Source: an uncultured Cloacibacillus sp.
GTDB taxonomy: Bacteria > Synergistota > Synergistia > Synergistales > Synergistaceae
Length of the DNA stretch: 25,126 bases
Direction: 5' to 3'
Assembly (NCBI GenBank): GCA_934511335.1
Contig: CAKSWL010000004.1
Coordinates: 1 to 25,126 of the forward strand
Part shown: positions 1-7,662 of the stretch, one piece after another
How positions within the stretch are numbered: the first letter of the stretch is position 1
Layout of the letters: each line of letters starts with the position of its first letter
Made by a program: the position numbers and the translations under genes
The notes under the pieces: generated by a model
The model's database searches: none
What the model saw: only the letters and a program-made list of their open reading frames with translations
Told to the model about the DNA's origin: nothing

Positions 1-1
1 G

Positions 2-733
2 TTTAAATACCTTGTCCGTAAACAGATAAAGTATGGGGCCGATTTCATCAAGATTATGGCAGCAGGCGGCTTCGCCTCTCCTGGTGACGATCCTGGAGAG
101 ATGCAGCTTGACCGTGATGAAATCAAGGCGGTCATCGATACGGCCCACCTTGCGAAAAAAACGGTAATCGCCCACGCCTATACCGCGGAATCGATCGACC
201 TGCTTATCGAGTTGGGAATAGATGAAATTGAGCATGGTACGCTGATGAATGGGAAAACGGCGCAGAAGATGGTGGAAGCCGATGTGAAGTATGTGCCGAC
301 GCTCTTTTCGCTGATGCCTCCAGACGATGATATCGACCCTTCGAAGCTGCCGCCTAAAAGCGAGGCTTTTGTCAGAAAATTGGCGAAATATGAAGGACAG
401 TTGAAGGAGAGCCGCGAAATCGTCATCGATTTAGTGAAAAGCGGCGAGATCAAAATCGGCCTTGGCTCGGATATCGTCGGTATCTATCCAAATCATGACG
501 GTTGGCGTGAGTTCAAAGCATGGGTAGACCTCGGAATACCGCCAATGAGGGCGCTATTTGCCGCGACGAGCGTCAACGCCGAAATCGTTGGGCGCCCTGA
601 CCTTGGTGCCCTTGTGCCTGGAAAGACTGCTGACATCGTAGCTTGGAAACGGGATCTTATCACTGATCCAAGAGCAGCTTCGGAGTGTGCCTTTGTCATG
701 AAGGATGGTAAGATTTACAAGAATATAAATTAA
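2..733 (+). CDS. Imidazolonepropionase-like amidohydrolase, C-terminal part (5' truncated by window edge)
   Basis: The reading frame is open from the left edge, so the gene starts outside the window; what remains is about 243 codons. The protein belongs to the metal-dependent amidohydrolase superfamily (TIM-barrel hydrolases related to imidazolonepropionase and Xaa-Pro dipeptidases). Visible landmarks, in order, are a lysine in DFIKIMAAGG (the usual place of the metal-bridging carbamylated Lys), a metal-ligand type His in VIAHAY, a second in IEHGT, and the late aspartate in GLGSD. The C-terminus has the typical composite-domain ending, in which a GALVPGKTADIVAW segment and the final MKDGKIYKN strand return to the small beta-sandwich. 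The substrate cannot be predicted; a dipeptide or cyclic amide is typical for the family. No convincing terminator follows; a 6-bp inverted repeat (739-744 with 761-766) lacks a T-run. Confidence 0.88.
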   Translation, partial: FKYLVRKQIKYGADFIKIMAAGGFASPGDDPGEMQLDRDEIKAVIDTAHLAKKTVIAHAYTAESIDLLIELGIDEIEHGTLMNGKTAQKMVEADVKYVPTLFSLMPPDDDIDPSKLPPKSEAFVRKLAKYEGQLKESREIVIDLVKSGEIKIGLGSDIVGIYPNHDGWREFKAWVDLGIPPMRALFAATSVNAEIVGRPDLGALVPGKTADIVAWKRDLITDPRAASECAFVMKDGKIYKNIN

Positions 734-805
734 ACTCTGCGGCCATTGTCTTTCTGCCCGGGCCGCTTATGGTTTTGATCGGTGTCAGCGCTGTTCCAAT
801 TTCCT

Positions 806-1363
806 TTACAAAACGTCCACGATTATCTTCGCCGCGATCAGCAGCAAAACACCGCCGCCGAAGTATTCGGCCTTTTTGCCGAACTTGGTCCCGAGACGTT
901 TGCCGACGAGCGCGCCGAATATCGAGAAGGAAAATGTGATGACGCCTGCCAGCAGGGCAAGAGTCAGCGCCGAACCGCCGGTGCTTTCGATGGAGAAGCC
1001 CACCGCCAAAGCGTCGAGCGAGGTGGCGAAGGCAAGCAGGGCGACGCTCTTCAGCGTTACCGTCATGCAGCTTTCGCCGCCGCCGTCTTTCGCCTCCCTG
1101 ATCATATTGACCGCCACCCATATTATCAGCGCCGCGGCGATCCACGGCGTCCAGATGTCGAAAAAGTCGGAGAGATGCTGCGCGATCTCGCCGCCCAGCA
1201 GCGGCATGAAGAGCTGGAAGAAGCCGAAGGCCGCGCCAAGGATCAGGGCTTCGCGCCGCCGCAGCCCTTCGTGACAGAGGCCGATAGATATAGATACCGA
1301 AAAGGCGTCCATCGCAAGGGACGCCGCCGTCGCCGTAAGCGCGAGGCATTCGCCGAACATCAC
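806..1363 (-). CDS. mntP: Manganese efflux pump MntP
   Basis: This is a small polytopic membrane protein of 185 residues, the usual MntP (DUF204) length, with about six hydrophobic segments. Two inverted-repeat halves each carry the family's membrane aspartate: SLAMDAFSVS near residue 19 and ATSLDALAVGFS near residue 110. MntP proteins export Mn2+ from the cytoplasm. The gene starts with GTG at 1363 or ATG at 1360. The GTG overlaps the TAG stop of the upstream AI-2E-family gene by one base, so the pair is probably translationally coupled. No manganese riboswitch (yybP-ykoY type) was recognised; the gene appears to depend on the upstream promoter. Confidence 0.9.
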   Translation of the reverse strand: MMFGECLALTATAASLAMDAFSVSISIGLCHEGLRRREALILGAAFGFFQLFMPLLGGEIAQHLSDFFDIWTPWIAAALIIWVAVNMIREAKDGGGESCMTVTLKSVALLAFATSLDALAVGFSIESTGGSALTLALLAGVITFSFSIFGALVGKRLGTKFGKKAEYFGGGVLLLIAAKIIVDVL

Positions 1364-2466
1364 TATTTGCCGTTCCTTTCAAGCCAGCGTTTACGATAGA
1401 GGTCGCATACGGAGACGAAGAGCACGAGGATGAGCGGTCCGATGAAAATTCCCAAAAAGCCGTAGACCATGACGCCGCCGAAGAGCCCCATGATGATCAG
1501 CAAAGTCGGGATTTCGCTTCCTCCCCCTCTGCCGCTGATGAGGAAGGGGCGCAGCAGGTTGTCGATCGTGCCCACGACGGCAAGTCCCCAAACAAAGAGG
1601 ATGGCGGCGTTTTTCAGGTCTCCCGTAAGCGCCAGGTAGATAGAGCCGGGGACCCAGACGACGGCCGTACCCGCGGGAAACATGCCGAAGAAAAACATCA
1701 GCATGCCGAAGAGCGCCGGGCTGCCAAGGCCGACGAACCACCAGCCGACGCCGCCGACAAGGGCCTGCAGCGCGACGGTGAGGATGATGCCGTAGACGAT
1801 GGAGTTCAGGAGGCTGCCGGTGCGGGAGAAAAAGTCTTCGCTCTCATCTGGCGAAAGGGGGATGACGCTTTTTATATAGTTTATGATCTTTACCCCGTCG
1901 CGGATGAAGAAAAAGGAGATCATCGTCGTTATCATCGCGTTGAGGATGAAGCTGGAACCCTGTTCGATGATGTGCGCGGAGAGCGAGCTTAGAAATTTCG
2001 CCGACCACTGGGCGAAGGATTGGAGCAGAGACTTCACGGCGGCGGAATTTTCCAAAAATGAAGCTGCATAGTCGGCGGCCCATAGCGGCAGCCAGGCGGG
2101 GAAATTAAAATCCCTGCCGCTGTAAGCCTGGTGCTGGATCTTGTTGAGAAGCTGCGAGAATTTGGCTCCCATGCCGGCGGCCTCGGCCCCCAGCGTCGAG
2201 AGGGCGCAGATGATGGGAGCGATGCAGATGATCAGCAGCAGCGCGAGCGTAACGCCGGCGGCAATGCTCGGAAAACGCTCCCGCAGCATCCGGCGGCTGA
2301 CGAAGCGGTATATCGGCGCCGAGATAAAGGAGAGCATCGCCGCCCAAAGAAGCGGCGTCGCAATCGGAGCCGTTATGTCCCAGGCAAGGAGGGCGAAGAA
2401 GAGGAAAAATATTAAAAAGGGCATGTTGGAGCCGAAAAAAGTTGCCGATTCCTGGCGTGGGTTCAT
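1363..2466 (-). CDS. AI-2E family transporter (YdiK/PerM-type permease)
   Basis: This is a 367-residue integral membrane protein of the AI-2E_transport family. The N-terminus has two adjacent hydrophobic helices, followed by a long amphipathic central region and a C-terminal block of about five helices. The C-terminal part has the typical Gly-rich FGMFPAGTAVVWVPG and GFLGIFIGPLILVL segments. Members of the family have been linked to autoinducer-2 export or to Na+/H+ antiport, so the substrate is open. The ATG at 2466 is preceded by GAGAGGA at about 11 bases. It is divergent from ftsZ across an 85-base AT-rich gap and is followed without a gap by mntP. Confidence 0.87.
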   Translation of the reverse strand: MNPRQESATFFGSNMPFLIFFLFFALLAWDITAPIATPLLWAAMLSFISAPIYRFVSRRMLRERFPSIAAGVTLALLLIICIAPIICALSTLGAEAAGMGAKFSQLLNKIQHQAYSGRDFNFPAWLPLWAADYAASFLENSAAVKSLLQSFAQWSAKFLSSLSAHIIEQGSSFILNAMITTMISFFFIRDGVKIINYIKSVIPLSPDESEDFFSRTGSLLNSIVYGIILTVALQALVGGVGWWFVGLGSPALFGMLMFFFGMFPAGTAVVWVPGSIYLALTGDLKNAAILFVWGLAVVGTIDNLLRPFLISGRGGGSEIPTLLIIMGLFGGVMVYGFLGIFIGPLILVLFVSVCDLYRKRWLERNGK

Positions 2467-2485
2467 ATAATAAAATTCCTCTCGA

Positions 2486-2494
2486 TGTTATAAT
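2486..2494 (+). promoter_or_regulatory. Extended -10 promoter candidate for ftsZ
   Basis: TGTTATAAT is an extended -10 element (TG, one base, perfect TATAAT) in the ftsZ/AI-2E divergent gap, about 58 bases before the ftsZ start. No good -35 hexamer lies 17 bases upstream, which is tolerated with an extended -10. The same gap has a TATAAT on the minus strand (about 2507-2512) that could serve the AI-2E gene. Confidence 0.4.
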
Positions 2495-2551
2495 AAGATA
2501 CGAAGGATATTATACATCAACCAGTTACAGAAAGAGGTGGGTGTTTTGAGC

Positions 2552-3919
2552 ATGCCGGCAGAAAATTTATATTACCGGGAGGAAAGCGGCGCCGTTCTTT
2601 CCGGCGATGTCGATAGATTGGAAAATGAGATGGCAAACGAAGCGGAACCGGAATCTCAGGCAGTTTTTAAAAAGGCGATCAAGGTGATAGCGGTTGGCGG
2701 CGGCGGCGGAAACGCCCTTAACCACATCATATCGCGCGGCATTGAAGGCGTCGATATGCTTGCCGTGAACACCGACATTCGTTCGCTTGAGATGTCACTC
2801 TGCGGTTCAAAGATAATCCTTGGCGAACAGGTGACGAAAGGGCTTGGGGCGGGAGCGATGCCGGAGGTCGGCGAGCGCGCCGCGCTTGAGTCGATAAACG
2901 ATATCCGCGACTACCTGAAGGGCACCGATATGGTCTATCTGGCAGCGGGGATGGGCGGCGGCACGGGGACTGGCGCCATTCCCATCATCGCGCGCGCCGC
3001 GAAGGAGATGGGGATCCTCACGGTGGCGGTGGTGACGAAGCCCTTTTCGTTTGAGGGCAAGCGTCGGCGCCGCTATGCGGAGGAGGGAATAAAAAAGCTC
3101 TTCCCTGAGGTGGACGCGCTGATCGTCGTGCCAAATGACAGGCTGCTCGACATCTCCCATAAAGCGACCCCTATAACGGAGTCCTTCTCCCTCGCGGACG
3201 AGATACTCCGTCAGGCCGTGTTGGGCGTCACCGACCTTGTGACGCGCCCTGGACTCGTAAACGTCGACTTCGCCGACCTGAAGACGGTCATGAGCGGCGC
3301 GGGACGCTCCGTGATGGGAATCGGCGCCGCAAGCGGCGAGGACTGTGTGATAAAAGCGGTGAAGAACGCGCTCGAAAGCCCGCTGATGGAATGCTCGATG
3401 TGCGGCGCGAAGGGCGTGTTGATGAACATCACCTACAAGAACGAACTGTCCCTTTATGAGATAGGCCGTGCCGCGGAGATCGTGGAGGGTGTCATCTCGG
3501 AGGACGCCAACTTTATCTGGGGCTGCGTTTCGGACCCGCTGATAGAGAACGACGTTGAGATAACCGTCGTCGCTGCGGGGTTTGACGAATACCAGGGCGA
3601 TCCGCCGCGTTCGGCGAAAAAAGAGGAGCCCGCAGCCGAACCGGCAAGGAGCGGATCTGCGGCTGCGGCGACCGGACCGGCGGCGGTTTTTACGCCGGCC
3701 GAAGAGCCCGCCAGCGAACAGGCTGCGCCGCAGTATGAGCGCGTTCGTCTTTTTGAGCGCGAGGGGCACGTTCCCGCTTGGCTTCTGGAGGAGGAGCCGG
3801 CAGAGGCGAATGCCGCCGACGGCAAGAGGCCGACGAATTTTACCAAACCTTCCCTATACGAAGCCTACGATAATCCCACCTTCGTCCGCAAAGGAAACAG
3901 TTTGAAAAAGCCGCAATAA
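2552..3919 (+). CDS. ftsZ: Cell division protein FtsZ
   Basis: This tubulin-like GTPase forms the cytokinetic ring. The globular part starts near residue 43 with KVIAVGGGGGNALN. It contains the tubulin signature GMGGGTGTGA (about residues 133-142), the Phe-Glu-Gly-Lys-Arg-Arg segment, and the catalytic T7 loop NVDFADLKTVM. A low-complexity Ala/Pro/Glu linker follows. The extreme C-terminus has YDNPTFVRKG, which resembles the conserved FtsZ tail peptide (DxPxFxR) that binds FtsA-type anchors. An N-terminal extension of about 35 residues precedes the fold. I chose ATG 2552 because AAAGAGGTGG lies 11 bases before it; TTG 2546 is also possible, and GTG 2537 lies inside the Shine-Dalgarno sequence. 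The gene stands alone, without ftsA or ftsQ beside it, and ends in a strong terminator. Confidence 0.95.
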   Translation: MPAENLYYREESGAVLSGDVDRLENEMANEAEPESQAVFKKAIKVIAVGGGGGNALNHIISRGIEGVDMLAVNTDIRSLEMSLCGSKIILGEQVTKGLGAGAMPEVGERAALESINDIRDYLKGTDMVYLAAGMGGGTGTGAIPIIARAAKEMGILTVAVVTKPFSFEGKRRRRYAEEGIKKLFPEVDALIVVPNDRLLDISHKATPITESFSLADEILRQAVLGVTDLVTRPGLVNVDFADLKTVMSGAGRSVMGIGAASGEDCVIKAVKNALESPLMECSMCGAKGVLMNITYKNELSLYEIGRAAEIVEGVISEDANFIWGCVSDPLIENDVEITVVAAGFDEYQGDPPRSAKKEEPAAEPARSGSAAAATGPAAVFTPAEEPASEQAAPQYERVRLFEREGHVPAWLLEEEPAEANAADGKRPTNFTKPSLYEAYDNPTFVRKGNSLKKPQ

Positions 3920-3956
3920 GCAGCCTCATAAAAAGCGATCATATCTCAGAGCCTTG

Positions 3957-3992
3957 GGAGCCCTTCCGCACGCAGGAAGGGCTCCTTTTTTT
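3957..3992 (+). terminator. Intrinsic terminator of ftsZ
   Basis: This is a perfect 11-bp stem, GGAGCCCTTCC (3957-3967) pairing with GGAAGGGCTCC (3975-3985). It has a 7-base loop and is followed directly by seven T residues. It lies 37 bases after the ftsZ stop codon. Confidence 0.95.
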
Positions 3993-4050
3993 ATTATCCT
4001 CTGGCCGTGTGAGGGAAAGCGGCATAATAAGTCAAATAAAATCAAATCGA

Positions 4051-4084
4051 TTATACACATTTATCCTGTGGATGGTGTGAATAA
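4051..4084 (+). other. Cluster of DnaA-box-like 9-mers beside AT-rich DNA
   Basis: TTATACACA at 4051-4059 (plus) and TTATTCACA at 4076-4084 (minus) both fit the DnaA box TTATNCACA exactly. Between them lies CCATCCACA on the minus strand (4067-4075), two mismatches from TTATCCACA and directly abutting the last box. The bases just to the left (about 4022-4055) are AT-rich. The cluster sits in the gap between the ftsZ terminator and the promoter of the next gene. It could be a DnaA-regulated promoter, a DnaA-titration site or part of an origin. No dnaA or dnaN gene is present, so an origin assignment would be speculative. Confidence 0.4.
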
Positions 4085-4116
4085 GGCAGCCGGCAGAGGC
4101 GAAAAATCTTGCTGAA

Positions 4117-4125
4117 TGGTATAAT
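4117..4125 (+). promoter_or_regulatory. Extended -10 promoter
   Basis: TGGTATAAT combines a TGN extension with a perfect TATAAT. It lies 54 bases upstream of the start codon at 4179 and 33 bases downstream of the DnaA-box-like cluster. A clear -35 is missing. Confidence 0.5.
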
Positions 4126-4178
4126 GTGGGGGTTCGTGAAAAAGAAACAGCCACGCTATTAAACGGAGGAATAAAAGG

Positions 4179-4679
4179 ATGTCCGTGAAAACAGACGCAG
4201 AATTTGATTATGAGATATGTTCAAGCAAGATAAGGCCGATAGCAGAGGCCCTCATCAAGAAATACGACGAACTGCATCATATAGATCCCGATAAGATACT
4301 TTTCGTAGTCAACCATAAGAGCGCGGGAAGCAAAAAGCAGATGACCCTTGCCAAGACGACGAAGATCTCCCCGAAATGGACGGAGCTTCTCTATCAGCTC
4401 GGCTCCTGCTCCTACTTCTACATGATCGAGTTTTACGCGAAGACGACGGCCGCGATGGATGAAAGTCAGATGGTGGCGCTCGTCTACCGCGAGCTGCGCC
4501 GCATCGGGCCGGAGGGCGAGATCCTGACCCCCGACGTCCACGACTGGTGGCAGATCCTGATGGGGCTTGGGCGCAAATGGTTCTACCCCGACAGCACATG
4601 CCCAAATCTGCTTGATGATAATGTCGACTGGAAGAAGCTGATGGGCACCTATTACGAGGAGACGCGCCGGGAGGAATAA
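4179..4679 (+). CDS. Metallopeptidase-like protein (phage-type putative metallopeptidase fold) with degenerate HExxH
   Basis: This is a 166-residue soluble protein without signal peptide or membrane segments. Its layout resembles the putative phage-related metallopeptidase family (PF18894 type): an N-terminal helix, a strand with LFVVNHKSAGSKK, a YFYMIEFYAKT strand, then a helix that in active members carries HExxH, and a later His-Asp. Here the helix reads VYRELRRIG (residues 102-110), so both zinc-binding histidines are replaced by arginine, while E105 and the later H121-D122 remain. The protein is therefore unlikely to bind catalytic zinc in the usual way. The start is firm: GGAGGA lies 8 bases before ATG. 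It is a single-gene unit with its own promoter. The family assignment rests on remembered motif layout and is moderate; the gene itself is secure. Confidence 0.75.
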   Translation: MSVKTDAEFDYEICSSKIRPIAEALIKKYDELHHIDPDKILFVVNHKSAGSKKQMTLAKTTKISPKWTELLYQLGSCSYFYMIEFYAKTTAAMDESQMVALVYRELRRIGPEGEILTPDVHDWWQILMGLGRKWFYPDSTCPNLLDDNVDWKKLMGTYYEETRREE

Positions 4680-4885
4680 CGGTTACTATAAAATCCGCAT
4701 CCCCAACACATTAACACCAGAAATCGCCCATAAAACCTTCACATCAGCGGCCTATTTTATGTTCGTATAGATCAAAACAGAGGATGCTGCCGATGGTGAA
4801 GGTTTTTTTGATAGATTAAGATTAAAGGAAGCTGCCGCCAACTCGAATCAAGCGCCGCCTCTCGCCGGCCTGCCGGCCGGACGGC

Positions 4886-4921
4886 AAAAGGCGGAAGGAG
4901 AAACCCCTCTTCCGCCTTTTT
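4886..4921. terminator. Bidirectional intrinsic terminator
   Basis: A 12-bp stem of AAAAGGCGGAAG (4886-4897) and CTTCCGCCTTTT (4909-4920) closes an 11-base loop. It has a T-run on the plus side and A-run/T-run symmetry, so it can stop both the plus-strand gene ending at 4679 and the minus-strand gene ending at 4987. The rest of the 307-base gap 4680-4986 holds no recognisable gene; the only other structure is a CCGGC/GCCGG-rich inverted repeat near 4863-4880. Confidence 0.85.
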
Positions 4922-4986
4922 GTATGCCTGTAAGTTCATTTCGCCGGCCGTCAATCTCCCGCGCCGCGGGAGGTATCATCGGGCTA

Positions 4987-5373
4987 TCATGAGCCGAGCT
5001 TGATCCGTTCGTATTGCGGCTCTAGCCTGTTATTGACGGTGATAGAGAATATTTCCAAGATCGGCAGCCGACGCCAGATCACCTCGCCGCCCTCTTTCAG
5101 CGTCAGCCTGATGTCGCTGAGTCCGAGGATTTCATCTCTGCCGATGTCGCAGGAGGTCTGGGCCCCGGCGGCGAGCGCCTTCGGGAGTCTGTTTGCCGAC
5201 CACTGTCCTTTTCCCGTCTGTGAGATGTACAGTCCTGTGATCTCGCGCCCGCTCTTGTTGACGATCTCCAGCGGAGCGCCGCCGCCCGCGCATTCTGCGG
5301 CGTGAAGGGTTCCCGCCGCAGAATGCGTCAATAACAGAGCGGCGGCGGCTAGAAACAATAAATTTCGAAGCAT
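4987..5373 (-). CDS. Small exported protein of unknown function
   Basis: This is a 128-residue protein starting MLRNLLFLAAAALLLTHSAA, a clear Sec signal peptide with probable cleavage after LHA near residue 25. The mature part is short and strand-rich. It begins with PLEIVNKSGREITGLYIS, a pattern (hydrophobic-NxxG-x-I-x-x-LYIS followed by a W/L/P and a glycine turn) seen in small extracytoplasmic beta-sandwich proteins of unknown function. It contains two cysteines that could form a disulfide. I chose ATG 5373 over the upstream ATG at 5400 because a GGGGTGAT Shine-Dalgarno precedes it and it puts the signal peptide at the N-terminus. It is probably monocistronic; the terminator at 4886-4921 lies downstream. 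Confidence 0.8.
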   Translation of the reverse strand: MLRNLLFLAAAALLLTHSAAGTLHAAECAGGGAPLEIVNKSGREITGLYISQTGKGQWSANRLPKALAAGAQTSCDIGRDEILGLSDIRLTLKEGGEVIWRRLPILEIFSITVNNRLEPQYERIKLGS

Positions 5374-5424
5374 TTTATCACCCCTGTCTTTAAATATCAA
5401 AACGAGAAACGCCGGCCGCCGTTC

Positions 5425-6084
5425 TCAGCGCCAGCGCTCGCGCACCAGAGGACTTTCGTCCCATTTCATCTCCGTAAGGAACGAACGCTGCGCCATTTCC
5501 GCCAGCGGGAGCTCGATTTCAGCCCGCATCGAAAGCGGCACTTCAAGCCTCATGACGACGTCGGCGCCGTACTCAACACCTACGCGCTCTTCGGGGAAGC
5601 CCCATTTACGCAGCGTTGTGGAGAGCGTCTTTGAGTAATCGTAACCGCAGCGCAGCAGAAGTGCGTTGTGAAACTCCATCTCGACGGTGCCAGCCTGTTC
5701 CACGGCAAGTTCGGCCGCCGCTTTGTAGGCCTCGATCAGCCCACGCACGCCGAGCTTGATCCCCCCGAAATAGCGTGTGACGACGATAAGGGTATTGGTG
5801 AGCTCATGGCGCTTGATCGTCCCAAGGATCGGCCGTCCCGCGGTTCCGGCGGGTTCTCCCGCGTCGGAACAATGTTCCAGCGCCGCGCCGCCGCCGATAC
5901 GATAGGCCCAGCAGTGGTGGTTGGCTTTCGGGTAGAGCTCAGGAAATTTTTTTATCGTTTCCGCCGCTTCGTCCGCGTCCAGCACTATCCTCACGGAGCC
6001 GATGAAGCGCGAGCGCTTCTCGGTCAACTCCGCGTCGCAGTCGCGGCGGGGCGCACAAAAGGGGCTCAGCCGATCTGCGGCCAT
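5425..6084 (-). CDS. yigZ: YigZ/IMPACT family protein (UPF0029)
   Basis: This is a 219-residue protein of the IMPACT family (YigZ in E. coli, YvyE in Bacillus). The N-terminal domain carries the family blocks: KRSRFIGS near residue 23, ANHHCWAYRIG at 54-64, DAGEPAGTAGRPIL at 75-87, and NTLIVVTRYFGGIKLGVRGL at 97-116. The C-terminal half matches the smaller ferredoxin-like domain. In eukaryotes IMPACT acts on GCN1/translation control; the bacterial role is unsettled. The start codon lies inside the upstream HIT gene (19-base overlap), so the two are cotranscribed and probably translationally linked. Confidence 0.92.
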   Translation of the reverse strand: MAADRLSPFCAPRRDCDAELTEKRSRFIGSVRIVLDADEAAETIKKFPELYPKANHHCWAYRIGGGAALEHCSDAGEPAGTAGRPILGTIKRHELTNTLIVVTRYFGGIKLGVRGLIEAYKAAAELAVEQAGTVEMEFHNALLLRCGYDYSKTLSTTLRKWGFPEERVGVEYGADVVMRLEVPLSMRAEIELPLAEMAQRSFLTEMKWDESPLVRERWR

Positions 6085-6569
6085 ATCGCTTTCAGCCGGG
6101 AGTATGTCGAGGCGAGGGACTCAGAGACGACCCTTACCTCGCCGACGACGGGCATGAAGTTCGTATCGCCGTTCCAGCGCGGGACGATGTGCATATGCAG
6201 GTGCTGGTCTATGCCCGCGCCCGCTGCCTTGCCGAGGTTCATGCCGATGTTGAAGCCGTGCGGCTGCATCAGCGCCGTCAGCGCCCGGACCGACTTTTGT
6301 ACCAGCGCCGTCATCTCGCCGAATTCCGCCGCCGCGAGGGAGGTGACGTCCGCGGTGTGACGGTAGGGGACGACCATGAGGTGTCCAGGGTTGTAGGGGT
6401 AGGCGTTCATGATCACAAAGCAATGCTTTCCGCGTTCGACGATGAGGCGCTTTTCATCCTCGTCGAGCTTGAGGAAATTGCAGAAGATGCAGCCCTTCTC
6501 CTGAGGGTCACCGCTGTCTGAATTTGAAAGTATATACTGCATACGCCAGGGGGCGAAGATTTTATCCAT
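6066..6569 (-). CDS. HIT family nucleotide hydrolase/phosphorylase (AP4A phosphorylase-like)
   Basis: This is a 167-residue histidine-triad protein. The catalytic motif HLHMHIVPRW lies at residues 123-132, with histidines 123, 125 and 127. The N-terminus MDKIFAPWRMQYI, the CIFC pair (Cys27, Cys30) and NAYPYNPGHLMVVPYRH (55-71) match the branch that includes diadenosine tetraphosphate phosphorylases. It probably cleaves dinucleoside polyphosphates or adenylylated metabolites in the cytoplasm. The second ATG (6569) is preferred: the AGAAAGG Shine-Dalgarno abuts the first ATG (6578) but stands 9 bases before the second. It overlaps the downstream yigZ by 19 bases. Confidence 0.92.
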   Translation of the reverse strand: MDKIFAPWRMQYILSNSDSGDPQEKGCIFCNFLKLDEDEKRLIVERGKHCFVIMNAYPYNPGHLMVVPYRHTADVTSLAAAEFGEMTALVQKSVRALTALMQPHGFNIGMNLGKAAGAGIDQHLHMHIVPRWNGDTNFMPVVGEVRVVSESLASTYSRLKAIWPQIG

Positions 6570-6785
6570 ATCGGCCATCCTTTCTGTCGCGATTTCTTTT
6601 GCAGGGCCTAGGCCCCGGTCCGCGTTATCATCCGCCGCAGGCCGGGCGTATCCCGTCTTGCATGCCTTCCCGCAGCTTCCTTAATTGTGCATATACATTA
6701 TATTGCTTTTAATGGTTTTGATGGAGCCTATATTACAAAATAATAATATAATAGAGGCGGAGTTACCATAAAAGGAGGAGAAGGG

Positions 6786-7484
6786 ATGAAAATCAGCAGG
6801 AAAATCACTGTTTTCGCGTTGCTTGCGCTTCTCGTCGCCGGCGCGGCGCAGGCCGCCTTCGCAGAGACGGCGCACATGAGGCGGATCCGTCTTGCGACCG
6901 ATCTTATCAATAAGATGGCGAAGGAGCAGGACGCCGACGCGCTTGCCGACGTTATCAAGTCGGGCAAGGGAGTCGCCGTCTTCCCGGCGGTGACGAAGGC
7001 GGGGCTCGGTATCGGCGGACAGACCGGCGAGGGAGTAGTCCTGCTGCGGAAACCCAACGGCAAATGGAGCGGCCCCGCCTTCATGGGCATCAACGGCGCT
7101 TCGATCGGCTTCCAGATCGGCGTGCAGTCTGTGGGGCTCGTACTCGTCATCACCAATGAACAGGGGCTGCGGGCCTTTACGGGAGGCAACAGCTTTAAGC
7201 TCGGCGCCGACGTGGCGATCGCCGCCGGCCCGGTCGGGCGCGACGCCTCCGCCGCGACGGATGGACGCGCGAAGGCCTCCATCTACAGCTATTCGATCTC
7301 CAAGGGGCTTTTTGCCGGCATCTCCATCGACGGCTCGGTCATCAACCAAAACCGCGACGCGAACAAGGCCTACTGGGGACGCGACATTTCGGCGGCCAAC
7401 GCGCTGAAGAGGCCCGCGAGCGATAAGCGGATCACGCCGCTCGTCAATGCCCTTAATAATCTGATTAAAAAGGCCCCCAAATAG
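6786..7484 (+). CDS. Exported SYLF (Ysc84/DUF500) domain protein, copy 1
   Basis: This is a 232-residue protein with a Sec signal peptide (residues 1 to about 26, ending AQAAFA). It is followed by a single SYLF domain covering nearly all of the mature part. Typical features are KSGKGVAVFPAVTKAG, the Gly-rich GEGVVLL segment, GPAFMGINGASIGFQIG, and FTGGNSFKLGADVAIAAGPVGR. SYLF domains bind phosphoinositides in eukaryotes; bacterial exported forms are thought to be lipid-associated, but their function is unknown. A GGAGGAGAAGGG Shine-Dalgarno precedes the ATG. It is followed by its own terminator and a second, closely similar gene, so it is one of a tandem duplicate pair. Confidence 0.9.
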   Translation: MKISRKITVFALLALLVAGAAQAAFAETAHMRRIRLATDLINKMAKEQDADALADVIKSGKGVAVFPAVTKAGLGIGGQTGEGVVLLRKPNGKWSGPAFMGINGASIGFQIGVQSVGLVLVITNEQGLRAFTGGNSFKLGADVAIAAGPVGRDASAATDGRAKASIYSYSISKGLFAGISIDGSVINQNRDANKAYWGRDISAANALKRPASDKRITPLVNALNNLIKKAPK

Positions 7485-7507
7485 GTTCGTCCGCATATCT
7501 CAGAGAG

Positions 7508-7541
7508 CCGCTCCTCCGCCGCGCGAAGGGGCGGTTTTTTT
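7508..7541 (+). terminator. Intrinsic terminator after SYLF copy 1
   Basis: CCGCTCC (7508-7514) pairs with GGGGCGG (7528-7534) through one G-U pair, with a 13-base loop and seven T residues immediately after. It separates the two SYLF genes into independent transcription units. Confidence 0.85.
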
Positions 7542-7662
7542 GTTGCCGCGCGCACCGTCGATACGGTAATTTTACCGCCCCGCACAAAGGCAATTTGCCA
7601 TTTTTGCCGCCCGCGCTCTGAGGTAAAACTATAGTCAGAAAACAGGAGAGGGGTAATAGGAC

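Noticed and set aside
739..766. GCGGCC/GGCCGC inverted repeat as a terminator after the amidohydrolase
   Set aside because: It has only a 6-bp stem, a 16-base loop and no T-run.
696..1399. Long ORFs on both strands over mntP (228 and 205 codons)
   Set aside because: They are alternative-frame shadows; only the MntP frame shows a known family and membrane helices.
2807..3769. 320-codon minus-strand ORF inside ftsZ
   Set aside because: It is a frame shadow of ftsZ in GC-rich DNA, with His/Arg-rich composition and no recognisable domain.
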